This document shows positions 49,975-59,279 of a stretch of 64,000 bases of DNA, piece after piece. Under the pieces are notes generated by a model. It ran no database searches. It was not told where the DNA came from and saw only the letters and a list, made by a program, of their open reading frames with translations. This DNA is from Datisca glomerata (Eukaryota; Streptophyta; Magnoliopsida; Cucurbitales; Datiscaceae), in the NCBI GenBank assembly GCA_003255025.1, contig QANY01004135.1:1054001-1118000 (forward strand). Reading direction: 5' to 3'. Within the stretch, counting starts at the first letter, position 1; every line of letters starts with the position of its first letter. Position numbers and translations under genes: made by a program.

Positions 49975-50320
49975 CTCAGATATGAAAATGATCTAAAGAT
50001 GAAGAAAATTATTTAGGGTTAGATGATAAAGTGACATTTTCATAATTATAAGAAACTTATAAAAATATTTCAGTACAAAAATTACTATCATTAATTATAG
50101 CGTCTATTTTTTGTCATGAGAGTTTAATTTTAAACTGTCATAATAGGTAAACCTGTTATGACAGTTTAAATTAAACCCGTCATGTTAGATAAAACATCAA
50201 AATTTCACTCCCCACGCCTTCTGTTTGTGACAGCTTTAAAGAAGCTGTCATAGAAATATTTACTCGACTGTCATAGAAATGTTTACTCGGTTGTCATAGA
50301 AGCCCAATTTTATAGTAGTG
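49975..50320 (-). mobile_element. One end of a second CACTA element
   Basis: Ends tatagtagtg at 50320, so on the minus strand it begins CACTACTATAAAA. Inside are many tgacag / ctgtcat subterminal words and the inverted 'tgacagtttaaattaaac' pair near 50110-50175. Followed by tat, the same target word as the CACTA at 10966. The other end is missing; the body runs into the mitochondrial insertion. Confidence 0.75.
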
Positions 50321-50504
50321 TATAATGACTCAGTGCTCTACTTGATATGATATTTTCTGCCTTGGTCTAAGCCTGCACGATTTTGTTCTTGGGCTTTACC
50401 TCTGAAGGCCTCACAAATTGCCCAGTTAGCAAGAAAAAATATCTCTCTCATCAAATTGATTTACTTTCGTAAAAAAAAGAAAGAAAAAAACTCATTTAAC
50501 TCAC
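50321..50504. other. Flank between CACTA end and candidate exon
   Basis: No feature supported; if the exon on its right is real, this is intron sequence. Confidence 0.3.
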
Positions 50505-50709
50505 CTTCACTCTCGAGTCCCGACTTCTCAAAACCCTTTTCCCAAATTCTAAAACTTTAGATTTCATCATGTAAAGCCCCATTATTTTCATAGCCACCTC
50601 TCCCTCATCTATCAACTTTACTTCATCAACCCTTCTACTTTCCCCTTTGGAAACTTCATACTCAGCCGCACAGCCCATTACCTGACCCTTCCTCTTCTGG
50701 CAAAGCGGT
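50505..50709 (-). CDS. Possible orphan exon of an unrecognised gene
   Basis: An open stretch bounded by a good acceptor (tctgttgttcatag) and a good donor (AAG|GTGAGT), 205 bases. It reads KRKGQVMGCAAEYEVSKGES, then RRVDEVKLIDEGEVAMKIMG and LYMMKSKVLEFGKRVLRSRD. Charged, helix-like, GC and codon use richer than the surroundings. I do not recognise the family and found no partner exons with confidence, so it could be a gene cut off by the CACTA/mitochondrial insertions or a chance ORF. Confidence 0.35.
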
Positions 50710-50759
50710 CTATGAACAACAGAAAAGATACCTGTGAAAATGGGTCTTCATGTTAAGCT

Positions 50760-51578
50760 CTTATTTTTTAACTTGTAGATTCATGATAAATAAAACATAT
50801 TATATTTACATTTTTAATAAAAACATTTAAGAAAAGAGACATAGAAAGAGATAGATGAGGTGCTTGTAACATGGGCTATTGTGGAAGGTGAGCTTCCATA
50901 ACCATGCCTGTAAAGCTTGATTGCGAGGACGACTGAAAAACACAGGAAAAAAACATTCTTAGCTATGGTTTGCTTGAACAAATTAAATTATAGGCTTTCA
51001 TACTCTATTTAACGACCAGACCGCATTTATACATACGATAGAGAAAACTTATCTGTTAAACTAGTCATATGAGAGAGGTTTTTTGTCAGTGTATAATTTT
51101 TAGGATGCACATGCACCACGTGTGTACATCAGTAAAGCCATCAAAGTTCCGAAACTGAGATTTGACAGATGGACTAAACTGAAACCAAAATTAAATTTGT
51201 TGGACGAAATTAAGAATTTTTAAAATGTGGTATTCAAATTGAAACTATAGACACGGTATGATGGGTAAATTTGTAATATTACACACATATATATGTATAT
51301 TAATTTATGCTCATAAAACTTAGAACTTCAATAAATGATTAGGAAATTACATTTATTATAAAATATATATATTAGATACAGTAAATAATGAAAAAATATA
51401 ACATCTAACATTCTTATTTTAACAAAAACAAAAAAATGTAAATATACTTATTATAAAGTACCATAAACATACTAAATATACAACATAGATATTTTAGCAC
51501 TATAAATTTTGTAAATATATAATGTAAACGTGATTTATATTGTATGTAAAAAATATATGTGAAGGTATATATATTATA
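50760..51578. other. AT-rich stretch
   Basis: Very AT-rich, especially 51240-51570. No gene or named repeat. Confidence 0.5.
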
Positions 51579-51761
51579 AGGGTGTGCACGGTTCGGTTCG
51601 GTCGGTTAGTAAGGCGTTTTTATAATGAAAATAAATTCACTGATTACCTAAAATATCGGTGTAACTAAAAAAATCGAACCGAATGAAACTGAAGTAACCG
51701 GTTTGGCTACAATCATAAAATTTTTAGAATCATTAAATTGAAAATATCATCACTCAAAACA

Positions 51762-51802
<41 letters not shown>

Positions 51803-52071
51803 TAATTAGTAATTATATCTAATTTTTAATAATATATATCTAATTTGTGTCTAACTTATTAAGTTTTTAATAATTTTTGTCTAATTTATATATGTATATT
51901 AAAATATGGTTGTAATCGGTCTGAATCGATTACAGTTTATTGTAAACTTTAATCGAACCGAAAGTTAAGTTACTTAAATTAACTGAACTGATTACAATTA
52001 TCATAAAAAAATAACCGATCGAACTGATTTAATTCAGTTCAGTTCGGTTCATAAAAATTCTGCACACCCCT
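51579..52071. mobile_element. hAT-like MITE with GGTTCGGTT arms
   Basis: Left end agggtgtgcacggttcggtt, right end ttcggttcataaaaattc then tgcacacccct: inverted ends agggtgtgca. Inner 'aaccgaa' / 'ttcggtt' words make a foldback. Flanks atattata / aatttatt may be a decayed 8-bp duplication. Such 'ggtgtgcacggttcgg' repeats are common in plant genomes. No coding capacity. Confidence 0.75.
51762..51799. repeat. (AT)n microsatellite
   Basis: About 19 AT units inside the MITE. Confidence 0.95.
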
Positions 52072-52408
52072 AATTTATTATATAATACTTCCAAATCTGA
52101 AAAGGACTCTTTTTTCTCGCCCCTTTTAGGTTTTTTTTAAAGCTCCGGACTTTAAAGATGGTCGTTTTTTACATTTTTATGCATAAAGCCATTTTTTATT
52201 TTGATTTTTTGAAGTGACCTATTTACCGTTGTTACTAAGCAAGTAATTGCTTGCGGCAGCCCAATTATGTCTCAGTTGGCCTATTGGGCTCTCCTCATGC
52301 TTGCGTTCAGGTCGTCCATGGAGGTTGGTATGGACCCGCCCCAAAAATCGACCCTCCTTATCCTAAAGCTCGTTTGCTTTACCAGTACAAAGAGATAGAA
52401 AGCTAAAC

Positions 52409-52447
<39 letters not shown>

Positions 52448-52452
52448 CTAAG
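52072..52452 (+). promoter_or_regulatory. Upstream region and leader of PSRP-3
   Basis: No clear TATA box near the start. A (CT)n run of about 34 bases at 52410-52443 sits just before the start codon, in the likely leader; CT/GA-rich leaders are frequent in plant genes for plastid proteins. A role is inference. Confidence 0.4.
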
Positions 52453-52730
52453 ATGTTGTCAATGGCGGTTCAGCCTAATCTTAACGTCTATCTCAAGCCC
52501 TCAACAGTTCATTACCAAAACATTTTTCTTAAACCCCTTAAAGCATTTTCTCTAGTAAACACAAGATACTTCTCCACAGACTCGCAATTTCTGTCGCAAC
52601 TGAAAGAAAGCCGGAAAAGCACGAGAAATGTGAGACTTTTTGCTTCAGCGGCGGCTGTAGAAGCTGAGGAATCGCCTGCGCCTATCGAAGTCGTCAATGA
52701 AACTTCTGATAAAGAGGTTTACGTCTAATC

Positions 52731-52786
<56 letters not shown>

Positions 52787-53481
52787 ATATATCTATATAG
52801 TGAACTAGTTGTGCCTTTTCTTCTCCGTTTTGGAACTTTCCTTTTTCAGTTGAGGTTGAAGCTTGTAATTGCGTCATGTCCTTCGTATGATACCTAGGAA
52901 AGTGAAAGAAAAACAAAGAAAATTTGAAATTGAACTGTGGGTGCTTTGTTGTTTTACTTTTTGGTAATAGAAAAATTGAGGAATCATCTTCACAAGTGAA
53001 CCCTAACACTGAAACTTAGTTGTAGAAAACAAATTACTTTCAGTTTCGGCCTACTAATAATTAGATTTCTTAACTGAACTTCTCAAATGCAAAAATCAAC
53101 TTGCATTTTAGATTTCTTAAAGTTGTTTTGTCAAGAGAAAAGAAAAACCTACCAAATGGTCCATGTCCAAATAAGTCCTGTTGTTTATTGATGATGTAGA
53201 AGCTGAAAGTAGTAGTGAAGGCAATGGAGAAACCAAGGCTTGTATTGAAGTTTATTTGGATGGAGAAGAACATTGGTATTGCATTAGACCAAATGATACC
53301 AGGCCATGGTACCATCCCTCTGAGTCCCTACTACTTTTGGCCTAGAAAAGATGCATGGGAAGAGCTCAAGGTTTTACTTGAGAGCAAGCCCTGGATTTCT
53401 CAAAAGCAGATGATTATTCTTCTCAATCAGGCTACTGATATTATCAACTTGTGGCAGCAGAGTGGTGGCAATCTTGCGTAA
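52453..53481 (+). CDS. PSRP3: Plastid-specific ribosomal protein PSRP-3 / Ycf65
   Basis: Two exons, 52453-52716 and 53200-53481, with a 483-bp GT-AG intron; 181 residues. Residues 1 to about 65 are rich in Ser, Leu, Arg and Lys with few acidic residues, a chloroplast transit peptide (cut site not fixed). Residues about 98-180 form the Ycf65 domain: [60 protein letters not shown], ending QQSGGNLA. The family protein sits in the plastid 30S ribosomal subunit and is plastid-encoded (ycf65) in some algae. Start chosen as the first Met with a full transit peptide. Frame and splice sites are intact; likely functional. Confidence 0.95.
52733..52782. repeat. (CT)n microsatellite at intron start
   Basis: About 25 CT units beginning 16 bases after the exon 1 donor of PSRP-3. 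The same gene also has a CT run just before its start codon. Confidence 0.97.
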
Positions 53482-54219
53482 GCTCCATTGGAATTTCTTT
53501 CTTTCTTTCTTTGTTTATTATTACCTTTTGTATAATGTGATGATTAATTCCTGAATGTCTGGCTGTTGTGATCTTTTGCATAAGGGCTCTTTTCCATTTT
53601 CTTATATTTTTGTAGGAATCTGTTATAATTCTCTCATCTCATTATCTGCATTTAGCTTGCTTGTTTACCCTTCATATTTGCTTTCCCTAGAAATTGGATT
53701 GGAGGAAAATGCTAATTATTCTCGACAAATTCGGATTAGTTGCATATAATTTTTACTGGCTTTTGAGCAAAATCTGTATGTTCTTTTTGTCCCATGTCCG
53801 TTTTTGTTTTCTGTTAGTATGTTCAGCACATGACACTAAATTACATTGAGTACTACATATTTGAGAAGTGCTAGTAAGCTGGTTAGAGAACTTCTATGAG
53901 ACTCGAATTTTCAATCTGTAAACTTAATTTAATATCGGCTTCCTTTCCTTCACATAATTTGGAATTGGGTATATGGTTCTTTAATCTGTGATCAAACATG
54001 TCTGTGACTTGGTTACCTTACCAGAGTTTTCCATCTCAACGTATTTAGAATAGGCATTTCTAATTGCATCTCTTAACTCGTATTTAGAATAGGCATTTCT
54101 AATTGCATCTCTTAACTTGATAGGGCAAATGGTCTAAGGACGTGTTAACGCTAGATTTAGATTACAAATCTTATGAATTTGGATTTGGAAACTCTCTCCA
54201 GTTTATAGGTCTAATGGTT
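53482..54219. other. PSRP-3 3' region and intergenic stretch
   Basis: T-rich first part likely includes the 3' untranslated region. From about 54130 a partial relative of the following MITE begins (aaggacgtgttaacgctag). No further gene. Confidence 0.5.
54040..54117. repeat. Exact 39-base tandem duplication
   Basis: Two identical copies of a unit starting cgtatttagaataggcattt. Perfect identity suggests a recent event. Confidence 0.97.
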
Positions 54220-54222
54220 TAA

Positions 54223-54546
54223 GGGCACGTTTACTTGTTGGATTTAGAATCTAAATTTAATTTATTAAAAACACATTCAACAAATTATGTGGGATTCATT
54301 ACATTATTGGATTTGAAATCTAATTTTTTATGGATCTCTAATTCAACTAAAAAAAAGTAGAAAAGCTAAATCATCTAATGGTCTAACTGGCATTATCGTA
54401 CATTTATTTAATTTAAAATAATTTAAATCATCTTATCCAACATAATTTAAATTTATAGTAAACATAATATTATAAATCTTAAATTCAAATCTATAATCTA
54501 AATACTTAATTCAAATTCTTAATTTAAAAATTTAGTAAATGTGACC
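54223..54546. mobile_element. Tourist-like MITE
   Basis: Ends GGGCACGTTTACT and (reverse) GGTCACATTTACT, 11 of 13 matching, flanked by TAA on both sides (54220-54222, 54547-54549), the target word of PIF/Harbinger MITEs. 324 bases, AT-rich, noncoding. Confidence 0.8.
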
Positions 54547-54549
54547 TAA

Positions 54550-54934
54550 ATATTAAAGCTAAATACGTTCTCGTTATCTTTTGCAAATATCTACAATGAT
54601 AAAATTGTTCGTCTATCTGTCTTGCTAATCAGAAAATCTAAAGGTAATGCATTTCCTCTAAAATGTTTTAACCAATTGAACATCACTATCATCCTGAATG
54701 AACATAAGAAGAACTGGATAGTTGTAAAGACGTGATGAGCGTAAGTCAAACTAGTATGATTTGTCAAGCCCATGATGAACAGTTGCGAACAGGACATGTA
54801 ACTGTGTACTAGTGAAAATAAGTAACTACATGATCGCATTATCTGACGTCGAGGCCCGAGTATAGGGCAAAATATAGTGTTAGTATGAAATAATCTCCGA
54901 TGAATGCTGCAATTACATGCTGAATATTTGGCAA
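54550..54934. other. Stretch between MITE and copia LTR
   Basis: No recognised feature. The minus-strand open stretch at 54591-54839 has no family signature. Confidence 0.4.
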
Positions 54935-55143
54935 TGTTGGAAAACTAGGATCCGGACGTCTATGATGAGTCGACTGAACTCAGTTTTGAAAAAAAATGAT
55001 TAACTACCAATGTTGGTTAATATAAAAAACTATCATTAACTTCTATGAAGAAGAATATCACTTTTTATTTTTGTGAAGAAAATTCGGATCTATTAAAAAA
55101 CTACAGAGAAAATCATTCCTCCAACACTAAAATCAAGTTTTCA
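54935..55143 (+). mobile_element. Left LTR, 3'-truncated
   Basis: Matches 58682 onward up to 'atcaagttttca', lacking a block present in the right copy (gcgcc...ccggttttg region near 58705-58770). It stops at 55143, where integrase sequence begins directly. Confidence 0.8.
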
Positions 55144-55149
55144 TCACTT

Positions 55150-55620
55150 TTATCGATGATTTCACGTGTTTTGGTCATGCCTATTTAATCTCCCAAAAAT
55201 CTGAAGCATTAGACTGCTTCAAACGATATATGAATTTGGTGGAGAATCAAATAGACAAATGGATAAAAGCATTAAGAACAGATCGAGGTCGTGAATATCT
55301 TTCTAATCAATTCAAAGAATTATGTGATGAAAATGGTATATCTAGACAACTAACTATTCCTTGAACTCCATAACAAAATTGTATCGCGGAAAGAAGGAAT
55401 AGAACACTATTAGATATGGTAAGGTCTATGATGGCACAAGCAAGCTTACCCATTTCATATTGGAGAGATGCGTTACTTTTACATATTAACTTAACCGTGT
55501 ACCTTCCAAATTAGTAACTTTCATCCCATATGAACTTTGGACGTCTAGAAAACCCGACTTAAGTAATCTGCGACCTTGGGGGTTTGCGGCTTATGTTCAT
55601 AATTCTTCACACAAACATGG
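55150..55620 (+). pseudogene. Copia integrase core
   Basis: Reads DDFTCFGHAYLI, then ALDCFKRYMNLVENQIDKWI, KALRTDRGREYLSNQFKEL and CIAERRNRTLLDMVRSMMAQ. The DDFT block and the TDRG and AERRNR blocks give Asp, Asp, Glu. Stops occur within the normally conserved TPQQNG segment. N-terminal zinc site deleted. Confidence 0.88.
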
Positions 55621-55831
55621 TTAACTTGGACCGAGAGGTACGAAGTCCATTTTTATATGATATGTTGAACACTCCAAAGGATACATGTTCATTGGTTAAC
55701 AAATTGATGGAAGTTTTACTGAATTTGAATCAAGAGATGCCACATTTTTAGAGAATGAATTTCCTAACAAAAGTGAAGCTAGTCAAGATCTGAGTTTATA
55801 TGAGATAAAAGATCTTGACACTAATGTTACT

Positions 55832-56800
55832 ATGGATCAGACATCTGAAATCAATGAGAATGTGTCTCATCTCCTTGATCAGAGTGGGAGCAACATTTTG
55901 ACCGATGATACAAATCTGCAAGAAGATTACATATGGAGAAGTACTCGTAAAAGTATTCTTCGTCGACGTTTTGAAATCGAGGGAGAAGCTTTTATGATTG
56001 CTCCACATGATGAACATGAGCCGGGAACTGTAGGAGAGGCTCTTTCATCAACTATAAAAGATCATTGGTTAAAGGCAATGGAAGAAGATATGGAGTCCAA
56101 ACCATATCCATGACTTGGTTAATCTTTCACCAGGGCTTAAAGCTATTGGGAACAAATAGATTCTCAAAATTAAACGCAAGGAAGATGGATCTATAGAATG
56201 ATATAAGACATGTTTGGTAGCTAAAGGTTACACTCAACAAGAAAGAATATACTATGGGGAAAATTTTCACCTGTTGTTAGGTTTGCCTCCATACGTCTAA
56301 TTTTAGGTATTGTCACCTAGATGGATTTGGAATTACACCAGATGGACGTAAAAACTACTTTCCTGAATGGGGAACTAGATGAAGAAATTTACATGCAACA
56401 ACCTGAGAATTTTGTTGCAAAAGGCTAGGAGCGCAAAGTATGCAAGCTCCTAACATCAATATATGGCCTCAAACAATCATCTAAACAATGGTATCTTAGG
56501 TTTCATAGAGCCATAACCTCTTATGGTTTTATGATGATCGATGAAGACCGTTGTGTTTACGTCAAACATATTAAGAGTAATTTTGTAATTCTATCATCGT
56601 ATGTAGATGATATCGTTTTGGCTGGGAATGATAAAACATTTGTTGTTACCATTAAAGAATGGTTGTCTTCTCATTTTAAGATGGAGGACATGGGTGAAGC
56701 AACATTTATAGTGAGTGTGAAGATATATCAAAATTGTTCAAAAAGACTTCTTACTCTGTCGCAAGAGTCATATATTTAGGAAATATTCGAACGATTCAAT
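55832..56800 (+). pseudogene. Copia reverse transcriptase
   Basis: WRSTRKSILRRRFEIEGEAF and DHWLKAMEEDMES precede the domain. Later blocks: [31 protein letters not shown], and LSSYVDDIVLAGND with intact YVDD near 56.6 kb. Several stops and shifts. Confidence 0.88.
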
Positions 56801-56861
56801 ATGCGAGATTGCAAACCCATCGACACTCCAACTAGCAAAGAGTGGAATTCTTAGTCAGGAA

Positions 56862-57575
56862 ATGTGTCCTAAGACTCCAGAAGAAAAAGAGAGCATGACC
56901 AGAGTCTCATATTCTAATGCCATTGAAAGTTTGATGTACGATATGTTGTGTACATGTCCTGATATTTGTTATGTCATTGGTTTAGTCAGTCGTTATCAAT
57001 CAAATCCTGGACAAGCTCAATGGAAAGCTGTTCAGAGGATTTTGAGGTACCTTAAAGGTACTACAGATTTATGTTTATGCTATCGAGGAAATGATTTGTA
57101 TCTAGGAGGCTACTCAGATGCTGATTCGGATGGTGACCCTGACGAACGCAAATCAACGTCTTGATATGTTTTCTTGCTAAGTAATGTCGCCATATCTTGG
57201 AGTAGCAAAAAACAGACATGCATTGCGTTATCAACTATGAAAGCAGAATTTATAGCGTATTCGGCTACAGTGTAAGAGGCAATTTGGCTTAGAAGGTTTC
57301 TGCAACATTTACAAGTTGTTTCTAGTGCATTGAAACCAATGATTTTATTTTGTGATAGTCAAGCAGCCATCGTTTATACTAAAGATCTGAAGTATCATGG
57401 AAAAATGAAGCATATAGCCACTAAGTATAATTTTATATGAGATATTATAGCGCAAAAGGAAATAGGGATACAACATGTCTCTACACATCGAATGATGGCT
57501 GATCATTTGACAAATCCAATCCTTAGAGATATTTTTCTAAGCCATGTCAAATCTCTAGGATTGTACAGATTATAA
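56862..57575 (+). pseudogene. Copia RNase H
   Basis: Reads YSNAIESLMYDMLCTCPDIC, WKAVQRILRYLKGTTDLCLC, then after a stop [20 protein letters not shown] and LFCDSQAAIVYTKD. Standard copia RNase H order. Stops at 57164 and later. Confidence 0.88.
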
Positions 57576-58681
57576 TATGATGTGTAATTTTTAGTACATT
57601 TTGTATCAATGTTATTAATTAATGAACTTGATGTTGTTCATTATTTTATTTATTTGCAGTACAAAGCACACATATCCTATTTGGATAAAATGAAAATGTA
57701 TGTCACCAGGCATAGACCGACTTGCTCATACAAGTGGTCATCTCAGATGCTTGAAGAGCGAGCTGAGATGAGACATTGCATGCTTAAAATATTTGAGAGC
57801 AAAAAATGTGTACTTTAATTATGTTGTCACCTTGACAAGAGGTCAAGATGAGGTTCAAATATTAATTTATGGATCGACATGATTCCCACGATCAAGTAGC
57901 CTGGATGATGGACGGGATGCGAGAATATTGTAGGCGATATGAGGAGCGAGCTAGTAAGACCTCAAGCTAGGCTCGAGGAATATTTTAGTATCTGCGACTG
58001 AGCTAAGATTCTTATAGTGGTTCAATATAAGTTATGATAAACATACCCTCCTTATGTGAAGAGATAACCACTATAGCATGTGATCATACCACATGTGTCT
58101 TTTTGTGACTAAATAAGGAAAATTTGAGATAGAATCCATGTTATCACATTGTATGAGTCCTTGAAGTACTTTGAAACCTCATTTTGTGCCCTATGTGACG
58201 TTCGACTATATAGTGAAGTGACACATAAATGTTGCTACTTTAGCATGTTACCTATGGTTATGGTAATTCGACCTAATGGAGCATGTCTAGGAAAGCAATT
58301 TATTTGAAGCTAAGCTATATATGTAGGGAAGGAAGATGCTTTTTGTCTACATCTAAAGTGTATTCACCAGTCGACCAATTATGTCTCCTCATAGTGGCTA
58401 GTACATGATTGTGAATACATGTTTTGATTAAGTCAAGCATTGCTCTTTGAGGGATTAGAGATGTTTGAACTGCTGTAACAAATACGTCTGAGGTATAGCG
58501 AGATGAGTAGACAATCTTCAGTTTTGGGGCTGCTATGTTATCCCTAATAGGTTCATATTAACTAGCTCTTATATGTGCTTGCAGGTCGCACGATCCGTTT
58601 TCCCGTATGAATTTATTAATATGTGAATGTTTATTCATTTGTAATTAAATTTGTTCTATCCCATCATGTGCGAGTTGGAGA
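57576..58681. other. Noncoding tail between RNase H and right LTR
   Basis: 1.1 kb with no recognised protein. Unusually long for copia, where the polypurine tract normally follows RNase H closely; either lineage-specific or an insertion. Confidence 0.5.
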
Positions 58682-59060
58682 TGTTGGAAAACTAGGATCC
58701 GGGCGCCCCAATCACACCCTAAAATGGTTGGCGACTCTGATTGTTTTTTCTGACCCTACCCGGTTTTGAAAAGGAATGATTGGTAGTTTTTCACATGAAA
58801 AACTACCAATGGTGGTTAATATAAAAAACTACCATTAACTTCTATGAAGAAGAACTTCAGTTTTTCTTTTTGTGAAGAAAATTCGGACCTATTAAAAAAC
58901 TATAGAGAAAATCATTCCTCTAACACTAAAATCAAGTTTTCACATACAAAATCAAGGGTTTTTGGGTTGTGGAATAAGTGAGGAGTTCATTTTCGTGATT
59001 TCCTACATAATCTGAAATGTAATTCATCATTTCGACCCATTCCGCTGTGTAATCAAGTAA
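58682..59060 (+). mobile_element. Right LTR of the deleted copia element
   Basis: Starts tgttggaaaactaggatcc. Contains an inverted pair 'ggtagtttttcacatgaaaaactacc' region (58771-58796). The right end is estimated near 59060. Confidence 0.75.
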
Positions 59061-59279
59061 GTGTTCTTGACTCGATTATTTTCTAATAGTAATCAGAATA
59101 GCAATGAAATATTAGCTCGATAAGGGGGCTTAAATTTACGTAAAAGAATAACCTAAAAAAAGTGGACCACATACATGGGAGAAGAAGATGACGTCCAAAG
59201 TATGTAAAAAAATTTTAGTAAGCATTATATAGGCTATTTTGACAACAAAGAGAGGATGACTATTGAATACACATAATAT

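Larger units (their letters stand above)
54935..59060 (+). mobile_element. Internally deleted Ty1/copia element with both LTRs
   Basis: LTR starts tgttggaaaactaggatcc at 54935 and again at 58682, same orientation. Between them lie integrase core, reverse transcriptase and RNase H on the plus strand. Gag, protease and the start of integrase are missing, as is the second half of the left LTR: one deletion explains both. A 1.1-kb noncoding tail separates RNase H from the right LTR. Confidence 0.88.

Noticed and set aside
49689..50320. A short complete CACTA from 'cactacaaacg' (49689) to 50320
   Set aside because: The word at 49689 lies within mitochondrial-type sequence, lacks subterminal repeats, and is preceded by act rather than the tat seen after 50320.
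52725..53009. Minus-strand ORF with a long Arg-Glu run over the PSRP-3 intron
   Set aside because: Translation of the CT microsatellite; it overlaps the intron of a well-supported gene on the other strand.
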